Origin: Fructilactobacillus carniphilus
Lineage (GTDB): Bacteria > Bacillota > Bacilli > Lactobacillales > Lactobacillaceae
Assembly: GCF_024029675.1 (NCBI RefSeq)
Contig: NZ_CP097121.1
Location: forward strand, 1 to 64,000
Length of the DNA stretch: 64,000 nt
Direction: 5' to 3'
In this document: one piece after another, positions 17,069 through 25,934 of the stretch
Position numbering within the stretch: the first letter of the stretch is position 1
How the letters are laid out: the number at the start of each line of letters is the position of its first letter
The notes under the pieces: model-generated
Database searches by the model: none
The model's input: the letters and a program-made list of their open reading frames with translations, nothing else
Told to the model about the DNA's origin: nothing
Made by a program: the position numbers and the translations under genes

Positions 17069-19423
17069 TTATAAATTTTTCGGTGTTTGCCAAAAATGTT
17101 GTAATTGTTGTTGTAACTCAGCTTGATTGTGCACGAGGTGCGTGGCTCGCCAGGTTGCCGGAAACCAGCGTTGGTAGCGGGGTTCCGTAAACCGACGATC
17201 TAACAATAAAATCACGCCTCGATCCTGTAAACTGCGAATCACCCGGCCGGCTGCTTGAAACACGTGATTTAAGCCTGGCAACTGGTAGGCAAAGGCGAAA
17301 CCCTGTCCATTTTGTTGGTCAAAGTAATCGCGAATCAGGTTCGTTTCGGAGTTGAGTCCCGGTAACCCGACTCCAACGATGGCCGTCCCAATTAGCCGGT
17401 CCCCGACTAAATCAATGCCTTCCGAAAAAATTCCCCCTAACAGGGCAAAGCCCAAGATAGGGTGTGTTTCTGGCTGGTTGAACGCTGCTAAAAATTGCTC
17501 ACGCTCGGCCGTGTTCATATTCGAAGTTTGTTTTTGGACTGCTTGTTCTGGATATCGGGCGCGATAGGCCTGATAAATCTGGTCCAGATATGCGTTCGAG
17601 GGCGCAAAAACAAGGTAGTTGCCACGTTTACTCGTGACTAAGTTGTGAATACTGGCGACAATTGGTGCTAAACTATTGGTTCTTTGATTATAAGTTGTAT
17701 CAATGTAAGTTGCAATCAATATATTTTGGGAATTAGGAGAAAATGGAGATGGTAGCTGATATTTTAATCCATCTGGCTCATTACCTAAGACCCGTTGGTA
17801 GTATGTGAGAGGTGATAAAGTAGCCGAAAAGAGAACGGAACCGCGCCCTAGTTCTAGTTGTTCTTTAATGAACGGACTCGCATCCATGCAGAAGAGACGG
17901 ACGGTACTTTTTCCGTCCTGGAGTAACACTCGGAAGCGAAAATTATCCCCAAAGAGTTCGTTAATCTTGCTGTAGGTTAAGCAGGCAAAGAAAAACTGCC
18001 GGACGGCCTCGACTTCCGGACCGGTCGGCTGTTTGGCCAACCACTGTCTGATCCGTTCGCTGAGTTTGCCGACGGCCTGGGTAAATGGTTCGTCTGGTGC
18101 GACTAAATCCAGCTCGGTTTGGTGCGGTGGCAATTCATCCTGAAGCCGCTGAAACTGCTGGGACAATTCCTGTAAGCGACGCCGGAGGGCTCGGTTTTGC
18201 ATGTTGCGTGGTAAGTCATTCAGAAGGACCTCGCAATCAATTTGGCTCAGGCTAGTTGAATACATTTCCCGAGCCCGGTCTACTAGGTTGTGAGCTTCGT
18301 CAACTAAAAAGAAGTTCCCCTGATTTTCCACCGCAAAGAAGCGTTGCAAGTGGACCACGGGATCAAACAAGTAGTTGTAGTCGCCCACAATCACGTCGCA
18401 AAACAGGCTGACGTCTAAGGAAAATTCAAACGGATCCAAGGTATACTGACGAGCGTAGGTTTGGATGAGGTCTTTTGAGAGGTGCCGTCCTTCCGTGAGG
18501 ATGGCTTTGAGGGCTGGCTTTAAGCGGTCGTAGTAGCCCTGAAAGTAAGGATTATTTTCCGGTTCGACGTCTACCTCTTCGGGAAACTGAATTTGTTCCT
18601 TCGCTGTCAATGTAATACTTTGGATCCGTAATCCGTGCTCGCGGAGTTGCGCCAGCGCCGCTTCTGCGACCCGCCTGGTGCTTTGCTTGGCCGTGAAGTA
18701 GAAGACTCGTTCGACCTGGTCGGTAGCAAAGGCTTTGATTGCTGGAAAGAGGGTCGAGATCGTCTTGCCAGTGCCAGTCGGAGCCTCTAATAAAAGGTGT
18801 TTCCCCAGGATGGCTGATTTGTAGACGGCAGCGGCTAGTTTGCGTTGCCCTTTACGATATGTAGGGAAGGGAAAGTCCATTTGAGCTGCGGTTTGCACCC
18901 GATCCCGAGCTAAACTTTCCTGTAAGGCGAGCCAATCTTCGTATTCACTGACGACTTGTTCAAAGAAGGCAAGTGCTGTTGTCCGCGTAATGAGTTGGTG
19001 CTCCGTCGTCTGAATTTCGTCTGGAGTTTGAACGTAGGTGAGCGTGAGTTTGACCTCGTGAACTTCTGGCTGTTCTCGCATTAACAAGGCCGCGTAGAGT
19101 TTCGCCTGCCCCCAATACAGGATGAGTTGGTTCTCGGGCAGGAAATCCCAAGCGGTGTCCGAGGTTTTAATCTCCTCAATTTCAACTTGATTATCATGAA
19201 CGATTAGGCCATCGGCCCGACCGTGAATCAGCACCGGCCGTCGGTTGAGCTCAACCTCTGTTTGTAGCGTGGCTTCTGCTTGGTAATCGGGGCCGCGGTG
19301 GTGCTGAAGCCGTTTGTGAATCCGGGTACCAGCCTGGGGCGTGTTAAAACTACTTAGAGAACTATTTAAATCACCACTGCGGAGGATAAAACCAACGAGT
19401 TCACGTACCCCAATTTTTTGCAC
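17069..19423 (-). CDS. Rad3/DinG-type DNA helicase with N-terminal PD-(D/E)XK nuclease domain, Fe-S cysteines lost
   Basis: 784 residues. The N-terminal nuclease-like domain has D71 (GRADGL) and E84-x-K86. The SF2 helicase core has Walker A EAPTGTGKT near 213, DEAH (LVDEAHNL) near 375, and late motifs DYFDQQNGQGFAFAYQLPG and QAAGRVIRS. Relatives carry four Cys for a 4Fe-4S cluster between motifs Ia and II (patterns such as CPYAKG and VCPFEFSLD). Here those places read NPYFQG and LDPFEFSLD, and no cluster Cys remains; the only Cys is in LFCDV. Likely a DNA repair helicase that works without iron. Confidence 0.85.
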   Translation of the reverse strand: MQKIGVRELVGFILRSGDLNSSLSSFNTPQAGTRIHKRLQHHRGPDYQAEATLQTEVELNRRPVLIHGRADGLIVHDNQVEIEEIKTSDTAWDFLPENQLILYWGQAKLYAALLMREQPEVHEVKLTLTYVQTPDEIQTTEHQLITRTTALAFFEQVVSEYEDWLALQESLARDRVQTAAQMDFPFPTYRKGQRKLAAAVYKSAILGKHLLLEAPTGTGKTISTLFPAIKAFATDQVERVFYFTAKQSTRRVAEAALAQLREHGLRIQSITLTAKEQIQFPEEVDVEPENNPYFQGYYDRLKPALKAILTEGRHLSKDLIQTYARQYTLDPFEFSLDVSLFCDVIVGDYNYLFDPVVHLQRFFAVENQGNFFLVDEAHNLVDRAREMYSTSLSQIDCEVLLNDLPRNMQNRALRRRLQELSQQFQRLQDELPPHQTELDLVAPDEPFTQAVGKLSERIRQWLAKQPTGPEVEAVRQFFFACLTYSKINELFGDNFRFRVLLQDGKSTVRLFCMDASPFIKEQLELGRGSVLFSATLSPLTYYQRVLGNEPDGLKYQLPSPFSPNSQNILIATYIDTTYNQRTNSLAPIVASIHNLVTSKRGNYLVFAPSNAYLDQIYQAYRARYPEQAVQKQTSNMNTAEREQFLAAFNQPETHPILGFALLGGIFSEGIDLVGDRLIGTAIVGVGLPGLNSETNLIRDYFDQQNGQGFAFAYQLPGLNHVFQAAGRVIRSLQDRGVILLLDRRFTEPRYQRWFPATWRATHLVHNQAELQQQLQHFWQTPKNL

Positions 19424-19441
19424 CGTTACCTCCCGTTTTCA

Positions 19442-19478
19442 AAGAAAAAAAGCAACCACCGTTGGGAGTGGGTTGCTT
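19442..19478 (-). terminator. Terminator after the 113-residue gene
   Basis: Stem aagcaacc/ggttgctt with a 13-base loop and a T-rich tail on the reverse strand, just before the helicase gene. Confidence 0.7.
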
Positions 19479-19493
19479 GCTGTTACGCTTGAG

Positions 19494-19835
19494 TTATTCC
19501 TTAATCCATTGATTCAACTGATCCCGATTCCGACCGAGATACCGGACCGCTTCGTTGATCAATTCCTGCTTTTCGGCTGCGCCGTCTTCTGGTTCGATGT
19601 GGTAATAGTCACAAATGAAGCCCTGTGCGATGTTTTCGTAGCGTTCCTTGCGACCGTACCCACCGTCGTTAAAGAGTCCGTCTAAACCAGTAACATCGTC
19701 TTGAGCAGCCTGATAGAGTTGCTCAGCTAGATTACTGTCTTTGGCTAAAACCGACTTAGCATAGGTTATGAGAAATTCGTTCATATCAGTTACGATTTTT
19801 TCTCGTTCCTGCCGTTCTAGTTTCTTTTTCGACAT
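19494..19835 (-). CDS. Small acidic hypothetical protein
   Basis: 113 residues, largely helical by composition, with a basic N-terminus (KKKLERQEREK) and an acidic middle. I do not recognise a family or motif. No membrane segment or signal. It lies upstream of the helicase on the same strand but is separated by a terminator. Confidence 0.65.
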   Translation of the reverse strand: MSKKKLERQEREKIVTDMNEFLITYAKSVLAKDSNLAEQLYQAAQDDVTGLDGLFNDGGYGRKERYENIAQGFICDYYHIEPEDGAAEKQELINEAVRYLGRNRDQLNQWIKE

Positions 19836-20009
19836 TTAAAAATCACCTCAGCTTTCATTATAAAACAAAAATAGTTCTAACCATACCGTTAAAACTCACC
19901 GATTGCTAAGTTTTGCTAATTCTTAATCTTTCCAACCCCAGCCAGACGCTGTTGGTTTAGGGGGTAGATATGATAAGATGGGGGCTGACGATAGCGAATA
20001 GGAGTTCGA

Positions 20010-20987
20010 ATGATGAAAAAAATTTTAGCCATCCACACGGGGGGCACGATTTCGATGTCCCTGGATGATCAGGGTAGTGTGGTTCAAAACGAAAAAAATC
20101 CAATCGACAATAATGCTGGCTTGGGATTGGATGAGATTGAAGTCGAAAATGACGAGTTGTTAAACCTGCCGTCACCGCAGATGACACCGGCCACGATGTT
20201 ACAGGTTAAAAACCGGATTCAGCAAGCGATTGCCGACGGGATTGACGGGGTCGTGGTGACCCACGGAACCGATACCTTGGAAGAAACAGCCTACTTTCTG
20301 GATTTAACTCTGCCAAACACGATTCCCGTGGTGGTAACGGGCGCAATGCGGTCCTCCAACGAAATTGGGGCCGACGGGGTGTTTAACTTTAAGAGTGCGA
20401 TTCAGGTGGCGTCTTCCGATGCAGCCCGCAACAAGGGCGTGTTGGTGGTCTTTAACACCGGGATTTATTCGGCCCGGTACGTAACCAAGACCCACACCAC
20501 TAGCGTGGACACCTTTAAGGATCCGATTTACGGAACCCTCGGAACGGTGGATCACGATCAGGTGATTTTTGCCCAACAACTAATCGGCAGTGAGTATACT
20601 GAAATTAACCACGTGGTGGACGGCGTGTACATGGTGAAAGCATACGCGGGCATGACCGGTACCCTCTTTGCAGCAATTCAGGCGGCCCGTCCAGCTGGAG
20701 TCGTGGTTGAAGCGATGGGAGCAGGAAACCTCCCCAAGGCAACTTTACCAGCAGTACAAAAATTGCTGGACGCCGGCATTCCAGTGGTACTGGTATCGCG
20801 GTGCTTTAGCGGGTACGCCCAACCAATTTACGCTTACACCGGGGGTGGGATTGAGCTGCAGTCCATGGGACTGGTTTTTTGCGAACAGCTCAACGGACCG
20901 AAAGCCCGAATTAAACTAATCGTTGGATTAAGCTGTGGAAAAAGCGGTTCTGCTTTACAGGAGTACATGTCCAACGCGCTTTCGTAA
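20010..20987 (+). CDS. L-asparaginase, type I (cytosolic)
   Basis: 325 residues. The two active-site threonines are in HTGGTIS (near residue 13) and THGTDTLEETAYF (near residue 85); the following NEIGADG and TKTHTTSVDTF segments fit the family. There is no signal peptide. It hydrolyses Asn to Asp and ammonia. AGGAG lies six bases before the first of two tandem ATGs. It sits 12 bp before the next gene, forming an operon with it. Confidence 0.93.
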   Translation: MMKKILAIHTGGTISMSLDDQGSVVQNEKNPIDNNAGLGLDEIEVENDELLNLPSPQMTPATMLQVKNRIQQAIADGIDGVVVTHGTDTLEETAYFLDLTLPNTIPVVVTGAMRSSNEIGADGVFNFKSAIQVASSDAARNKGVLVVFNTGIYSARYVTKTHTTSVDTFKDPIYGTLGTVDHDQVIFAQQLIGSEYTEINHVVDGVYMVKAYAGMTGTLFAAIQAARPAGVVVEAMGAGNLPKATLPAVQKLLDAGIPVVLVSRCFSGYAQPIYAYTGGGIELQSMGLVFCEQLNGPKARIKLIVGLSCGKSGSALQEYMSNALS

Positions 20988-20999
20988 TAACGAGGTGAA

Positions 21000-22172
21000 A
21001 TGATGGATAACTATCAAACAGAAGAAATTGAAAAGACCCTGCGGCTAGCCAAACAGCAGCAGACCCTGGTCAACGTGTTGCAAAATAGTTCCTCGATTTT
21101 TTATACCGGCCGGGTGATTGCCATGGATGACGAGGGGACCATTTTAACTACCTACACCGAAAATGGTCTGGCCAATGGGTTGGTGTACCTGACCTATCCA
21201 GATATTTTTGACGTGGACTTTGATAGTGACGACTTGATGCGGATGGAGGCCCGGATTCAAACGGCCCAGCAGTTACACCTGTTTGGCACTCAGACGAGCA
21301 GCATGAAGGTCAACGATCGGGTTGATTTACTGACCCAGGTGCTCGGGAATGCCTACGTGTACGGCCAGGCGCTGTTGTTAATCAAGCAAAACGGTCAGAT
21401 GCTCGAGGGCTTCATCCAAATGCTCGGGGATGAACAACTGACGGTGCTGAGCTTTGACAAGTTCGATAACAGTCGGATTGAGTCGGTACGCATCAATAAG
21501 ACCGCCATTCGATCGGTCGAATTTTTAGGCCAGGAATTACAACTACTGTCGCGTTCCAGAGCACAGTTGCAAGCGCCGCATCAGGAACCGGTCGTGGAAA
21601 CGGGGGCTTTGCCGATCTTTGCGAGTTTGCACCGCGCTGCAGAAACCGGACACCGGTTACTGTTGGTACCGAAGGTTAATTCAGACCTCTTCTTCATCGG
21701 TCAGGTGAAGGCAGTTAACGCCGAGGTTGCCATTTTAGCCGTTGTTGATATGAACGGTCAGTTTGGCGGCTATGAGTTAATCCGGCTAAAGGAGATTAAG
21801 GAACTCCAGTTAAAGAGTGACTACCTCCGGCTGATTAACCACTTGGTTTCGGTAAACCTCGCCCAGGGCACCTACCGGCAACCGATTTTAAACGACGACC
21901 GCAGTTTTGACCGAACCGTGGACTTAATCTACACGACGGTCCGGCAGGCAGTCTATTTCCGACGCTTCTTGCGCTTTAAAACCGAAAAGGGGAAGGCCTA
22001 CCTCGGGATTCCGTACCAACTGGAGGGCGGTAAGGTCACGTTCCGGTACTTAAATCGGGATGATCCCACCCGGACAAAAAAGAAAACGATTGAACTGAGT
22101 AAGATTGATGAGTTAGCGTTTGGTTATTTAGATGCTGAACTAACTCAACGCCGGATTCGCGGTGACCACTAA
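21000..22172 (+). CDS. Protein of unknown function with four similar barrel-like repeats
   Basis: 390 residues. I see four segments of the same pattern: a strand starting with G and a hydrophobic, a turn, a Gly-rich loop, an Ile-rich strand and a Tyr/Leu end. They lie near residues 37-80, 140-185, 235-285 and 340-385; the clearest is IGQVKAVNAEVAILAVVD, later FGGYELIRLKEIKEL. This resembles LSm/SH3-type barrels. No catalytic motif is seen. The start may be the second ATG at 21003, better spaced from GAGGTG. It is in an operon with asparaginase. The function is unknown. Confidence 0.7.
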   Translation: MMDNYQTEEIEKTLRLAKQQQTLVNVLQNSSSIFYTGRVIAMDDEGTILTTYTENGLANGLVYLTYPDIFDVDFDSDDLMRMEARIQTAQQLHLFGTQTSSMKVNDRVDLLTQVLGNAYVYGQALLLIKQNGQMLEGFIQMLGDEQLTVLSFDKFDNSRIESVRINKTAIRSVEFLGQELQLLSRSRAQLQAPHQEPVVETGALPIFASLHRAAETGHRLLLVPKVNSDLFFIGQVKAVNAEVAILAVVDMNGQFGGYELIRLKEIKELQLKSDYLRLINHLVSVNLAQGTYRQPILNDDRSFDRTVDLIYTTVRQAVYFRRFLRFKTEKGKAYLGIPYQLEGGKVTFRYLNRDDPTRTKKKTIELSKIDELAFGYLDAELTQRRIRGDH

Positions 22173-22213
22173 AAAAAGCCAGCTCCTGATTAATTTAGGA
22201 AGCTGGCTTTTTC
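22173..22213. terminator. Bidirectional terminator
   Basis: Twelve-pair outer stem aaaaagccagct/agctggcttttt with a further cct/agg pair inside, between convergent genes. Confidence 0.88.
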
Positions 22214-22220
22214 GGTTTAC

Positions 22221-23051
22221 CTAAAATTCTTGATACGTGGCGGGATCCTGGTCATGGGTGCGACCATCAGGCTTGGTTAAGCCGTTGATGATTTCCATGT
22301 CTGCCGGATCGATTGAAAAGTCAAACACTTTCAGGTTATTCAGTTGGTTCTGATCGCTAGACGACTTTGGAATCGGAAGGGTGTTCAACTGGATTTCCCA
22401 CCGCAGGATTAACTGAACGACGTCTTTGTTATATTTACGCGCTAGTTCAATCAAGGTCGGATCGTTGAGCATGGTGCTGGCCCGGCCCAATGGGCTCCAG
22501 TCTTCGGTAAGAATGCCGTGTTGGTCGTCATACTGGCGTTGCTCTAACTGGTTGAAGTACGGGTGTAGTTCAATTTGGTTGAGTTGGGGCAGGACACCAG
22601 TTTCTTGGTCCAAACGGTCTAAGTGGTCTGGTAGGAAGTTGCAGACCCCAATGGCCCGGATGAGCCCGAATTTTTGGGCGTCAATCAGAGCTTGCCAGGC
22701 TTCTACGTAGTGGTCGTCCTTCGGGTTCGGCCAGTGTAGTAAGTACAGGTCAAAATAATCTAGCTGACTGCGGTAGAGCGATTCCTGAATGGTCTGAATC
22801 GCATCGTCATAGTGATAGTAACGGCCCGGTAACTTCGAGGTCACCAGTAAGTCGGAGCGACTGACGTCTGCGTCCCGGATGCCCCGGCCGAGCGCTCCTT
22901 CGTTTTCGTAGTTGTAGGCACTATCAAGTAGGCGGTATCCGTTGTTAATGGCCGCCGTGATGGAACGAGCCCCCGCAGCACCCTTTAGTTTGTAGGTTCC
23001 AAAGCCGATTTTGGGTAGTTGCATGCCGTTGGCTAACTGATAATATTCCAC
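22221..23051 (-). CDS. Aldo/keto reductase
   Basis: 276 residues. The catalytic tetrad is D43, Y48, K73 and H106 (LLDSAYNYENE, TSKLP, LLHWPNP). The NADPH site follows in PKSSSDQNQLNN. The cytosolic enzyme reduces aldehydes or 2,5-diketogluconate-like substrates; the natural substrate is unknown. Monocistronic. Confidence 0.92.
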   Translation of the reverse strand: MEYYQLANGMQLPKIGFGTYKLKGAAGARSITAAINNGYRLLDSAYNYENEGALGRGIRDADVSRSDLLVTSKLPGRYYHYDDAIQTIQESLYRSQLDYFDLYLLHWPNPKDDHYVEAWQALIDAQKFGLIRAIGVCNFLPDHLDRLDQETGVLPQLNQIELHPYFNQLEQRQYDDQHGILTEDWSPLGRASTMLNDPTLIELARKYNKDVVQLILRWEIQLNTLPIPKSSSDQNQLNNLKVFDFSIDPADMEIINGLTKPDGRTHDQDPATYQEF

Positions 23052-23128
23052 AATGAAGACTCCTTTGCTAATTAATCATTAGTGTTTACGGGGCTATCCT
23101 AACACATTTTTGGCCGTTAGCTTCTGAT

Positions 23129-23671
23129 TCACGATTGCAACGAATCCAGGTTGAGCTGTAATAACTGGGTGATTTCTTGGACCAGGGCGGCCTGATCTGG
23201 TTCGGTTTGGCTGGTGACGAGGTCGTTAATCAAGCCGTCAATCCCGTGACAGATGAAACGAACCGTGGCGCTCGGAGGTAACTCTAGTTTTTCGATAAAC
23301 TGCTCGTAGGTAAAGTCAAACAGCTTTTGGCGGAACTGGTAGGGACCTTGGTCGGCGAACAAGAGGCGGAAGAAGCGCCGATGCTCCCAGAAGAAAGCGA
23401 CCCAAATCGCGGTCTTTTTCGCCACGTCATGCGGATCAGTGACGTTGGTGCAGGTGATCCGGAGTTCGTCTAAATAGTCAGTTAGAAAATCATCCATTAA
23501 CGCGTACTTATCGGCGTAGTGACTGTAAAACGTTTTGCGGCCAATGTCAGCCTGGTCACAAATTTGGGTGACGCTAATTTGCTCTAAACTACTGGTGCTT
23601 TGCAAGAGGTGTTCAAGGCTGGCGTGAATCGCCTGTTTAGTTTTGCGCACACGGCGGTCAGTTTGGTTCAT
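23129..23671 (-). CDS. TetR-family repressor of the divergent SDR/quinone-reductase operon
   Basis: I chose the ATG at 23669-23671 (MNQTDRRVRKTKQAI), giving 180 residues. The longer frame would run through the divergent promoter. The HTH is in ISVTQICDQADIGRKTFYSHYADKYAL (split view: QICDQADIGRKTFYSHY, residues about 35-52), a TetR signature. The C-terminal ligand domain resembles TetR_C regulators of quinone-stress genes. The divergent layout with inverted repeats at 23702-23771 suggests it controls the two genes at 23799-25646 and itself. Confidence 0.85.
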   Translation of the reverse strand: MNQTDRRVRKTKQAIHASLEHLLQSTSSLEQISVTQICDQADIGRKTFYSHYADKYALMDDFLTDYLDELRITCTNVTDPHDVAKKTAIWVAFFWEHRRFFRLLFADQGPYQFRQKLFDFTYEQFIEKLELPPSATVRFICHGIDGLINDLVTSQTEPDQAALVQEITQLLQLNLDSLQS

Positions 23672-23701
23672 GTTAATACCCACTTTCTTCAATCTGTTTC
23701 C

Positions 23702-23771
23702 TAAGTAACAAAAGACCGAATTTGGCCCTTGCCGACCGGTCTTTTCAAAGATATGATACACTTGTTACTTA
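23702..23771. promoter_or_regulatory. Divergent promoter with nested inverted repeats (probable TetR operator)
   Basis: A 10-bp inverted pair taagtaacaa (23702-23711) / ttgttactta (23762-23771) encloses a 9-bp pair aaaagaccg (23710-23718) / cggtctttt (23737-23745). A plus-strand promoter fits here: TTGCCG (23729-23734), 17 bp, TATGAT (23752-23757). The inner repeat surrounds the -35, so a bound repressor would block RNA polymerase. Confidence 0.6.
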
Positions 23772-23798
23772 ACATACGCAAAGGCAAGAAAGGAAGCA

Positions 23799-24617
23799 AT
23801 GACAATGAAAACAATTTTAGTGACGGGTGCTAGTTCAGGAATGGGATATCGAATCGCGCATAACTTGGCAGCGGCGGGCTACCAGGTCTTTGGAGCAGCG
23901 CGGCACGTGGACCGGATGGAACCGTTAAAAACGGTTGGGGTGATTCCACTACAACTAGACGTGACGGACGAGGCCTCCCGGACGGCGGCTGTGCACCAGT
24001 TAATCCAACGGGCACATCGGATTGATGCGGTCGTGAACGCGGCTGGCTACGGGTCGTTTGGAGCCCAGGAAACGGTGACCGATGCAGAAGCCAAGCAACA
24101 GTTTGAGGTAAACGTGTTCGGGTTGATGGCGCTAACCCGGCTTGTTCTGCCGTACATGCGCAAGCAACAGTCCGGCCGCATCATCAATATTTCGTCGATG
24201 GCGGGACGGTTTAGTAGTCCGATGGCCGGCTGGTACTTTGCTTCTAAACACGCGTTAGAAACGCTAAGCGATTCGTTACGGATGGAAGTGCGTCGCTTTG
24301 GAATTAAGGTCATTTTGATTGAACCTGGTGTGGTCAAGAGTCGCTGGGAAGCGATTGCGATGCAACACCTACAACAGTCAGCAGCGGGCACGGCGTACGA
24401 AGCTCAAGCCCGGGCCATGCAACGCAATATGGATCACACCTATGCTTCTAAACATGCGTCTCATCCCGAATTAATTGCGCGGACGGTCCAAAAGGCGTTA
24501 GAATCAAAGCATCCTCGTGCTCGGTACCTAATTGGGTACCTAGCCAAACCAACCGTCTGGGGCACCCAGTTGTTACCAACGGCGCTCAAGGATTGGTTAA
24601 TCCCGAAGTTTATGTAA
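23799..24617 (+). CDS. Short-chain dehydrogenase/reductase
   Basis: 272 residues. Nucleotide motif TGASSGMG at 9-16, NAAG near 80, catalytic S132/S133 and Y146-x3-K150 (WYFASK). An NADP(H)-dependent oxidoreductase; the substrate is unknown. A second in-frame ATG at 23805 is also well spaced from AGGA. It forms an operon with the next gene, 9 bp apart, under the divergent TetR regulator. Confidence 0.92.
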   Translation: MTMKTILVTGASSGMGYRIAHNLAAAGYQVFGAARHVDRMEPLKTVGVIPLQLDVTDEASRTAAVHQLIQRAHRIDAVVNAAGYGSFGAQETVTDAEAKQQFEVNVFGLMALTRLVLPYMRKQQSGRIINISSMAGRFSSPMAGWYFASKHALETLSDSLRMEVRRFGIKVILIEPGVVKSRWEAIAMQHLQQSAAGTAYEAQARAMQRNMDHTYASKHASHPELIARTVQKALESKHPRARYLIGYLAKPTVWGTQLLPTALKDWLIPKFM

Positions 24618-24626
24618 GGAGAATTA

Positions 24627-25646
24627 ATGATGGAAATTCCGACCCAGATGAAAGCCTTTCGCTTTAACCGTTACGGTGATCCAGCTGAAAACCAACGGAT
24701 TCCCGTGCCAGAAATTGGTGCGAATGAAGTGCTGGTTTACATTCACAACGCTGGCTTAAATCCAGTGGACTATAAGGTACAAGCGGGAAAGATGAAAATG
24801 ATTTTTCCGTTCCATTTGCCGCTGACGATGGGCAATGAGTTTGCCGGAGAGGTCGCTCAAGTTGGGAGCAACGTGCAGGATTTTCAGGTGGGTGATCGCG
24901 TGTACGGTCGTCCGGATAACCAACATACCGGAACGTTAGCCGATTACATCGCGCTTGATCAAAGTGAGATTGCGCGCTTTCCCGCGGAGCTAGACTTTCA
25001 ATCCGCTAGTGGAGTTCCCTTAACCGGATTGACGAGCTATCAAGCCCTGGTAGAACTCGGTCACATTCAGCCCGGACAAAAGGTCTTCATTCAAGCCGGC
25101 GCTGGTGGGATCGGGACGATGGCGATTCAAATTGCGAAGGCGTTAGGCGCCTCCGTTACCACCACGGCTAGTCCCCAACAGACCGCTTTGGTGCGGTCGC
25201 TGGGAGCCGACCAGGTGATTAACTACCACGAAACCTACTTTGCTGACGTGTTGTTTCACTACGACCTGGTCTTTGATACCCTGGGCGGTCAGTATCTCAA
25301 GGATAGCTTTAAGATTTTAAAGCCGGGTGGTCATCTAGTGACCATCAACGGGTTACCGACCTATGAATTTGGTCAACAGCACCACCTGGGAATGGCAAAA
25401 TCCCTGTTGTTCGCGGCTGCGAGTGCGCCGCTACAACGCTTAGCAAAAAAGTATCACGTGTACTATGATTTCTTGATTATGCAGCCCAGCGGCGCCCAAC
25501 TGCAGCTTCTGAGTCAGATGATTGCAAACGAAAAGTTGCTCCCCATCATTGACCGAATTTATGACTTTGGCGAAGCGCAAGCCGCCTATGATTATTTAGA
25601 AAGTGGGCACGCGCACGGCAAGGTAATTGTGAATGTGAACCGTTAA
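24627..25646 (+). CDS. Zinc-free NADP-dependent alcohol dehydrogenase/quinone oxidoreductase
   Basis: 339 residues of the medium-chain dehydrogenase family, without the structural or catalytic Zn ligands. The GroES-like domain is N-terminal (GNEFAGEVAQVG) and the Rossmann motif QAGAGGIGTMAIQIAK lies near residue 155. Probably reduces quinones or enones. GGAG lies just before the ATG. Second gene of the TetR-regulated pair. Confidence 0.9.
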   Translation: MMEIPTQMKAFRFNRYGDPAENQRIPVPEIGANEVLVYIHNAGLNPVDYKVQAGKMKMIFPFHLPLTMGNEFAGEVAQVGSNVQDFQVGDRVYGRPDNQHTGTLADYIALDQSEIARFPAELDFQSASGVPLTGLTSYQALVELGHIQPGQKVFIQAGAGGIGTMAIQIAKALGASVTTTASPQQTALVRSLGADQVINYHETYFADVLFHYDLVFDTLGGQYLKDSFKILKPGGHLVTINGLPTYEFGQQHHLGMAKSLLFAAASAPLQRLAKKYHVYYDFLIMQPSGAQLQLLSQMIANEKLLPIIDRIYDFGEAQAAYDYLESGHAHGKVIVNVNR

Positions 25647-25649
25647 TAC

Positions 25650-25683
25650 AAAAAAGTCGATTCAATTTTGAATCGACTTTTTT
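25650..25683. terminator. Bidirectional terminator
   Basis: Stem aaaaagtcgattca with full complement, 4-base loop, T tract, between convergent genes. Confidence 0.9.
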
Positions 25684-25685
25684 GT

Positions 25686-25886
25686 TTACTTATTGTGAAT
25701 TAAAAAGGATTGAATTAACTGTTGCTCATCAGGAGTGGGCTTGGACCACATGCTTTTAATGTCGTGGTACCGTTCCACCGTCATGTGCAAAGCCACGGCC
25801 ATTTGGTTATCATCCAAGTTGTGTTTTTCTTCGTACTTAATCATTTCGGTTGCGAGTTGACTGAATTCTTCGTCAATGTATGCCAT
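25686..25886 (-). CDS. Small hypothetical protein
   Basis: 66 residues, with an acidic N-terminal helix and a region (LDDNQMAVALHMTVERYHDIK) that weakly resembles a helix-turn-helix. GAGG lies just before the ATG. I do not recognise a family; it could be a small DNA-binding protein. Confidence 0.6.
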   Translation of the reverse strand: MAYIDEEFSQLATEMIKYEEKHNLDDNQMAVALHMTVERYHDIKSMWSKPTPDEQQLIQSFLIHNK

Positions 25887-25934
25887 TGAGAAACCTCCTT
25901 GCTAGTTTGTGATTATTATAGCATTTTTTCTCAG

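Noticed and set aside
23672..23761. N-terminal extension of the TetR regulator
   Set aside because: It would run through the divergent promoter and operator repeats and the sequence is unlike a TetR start.
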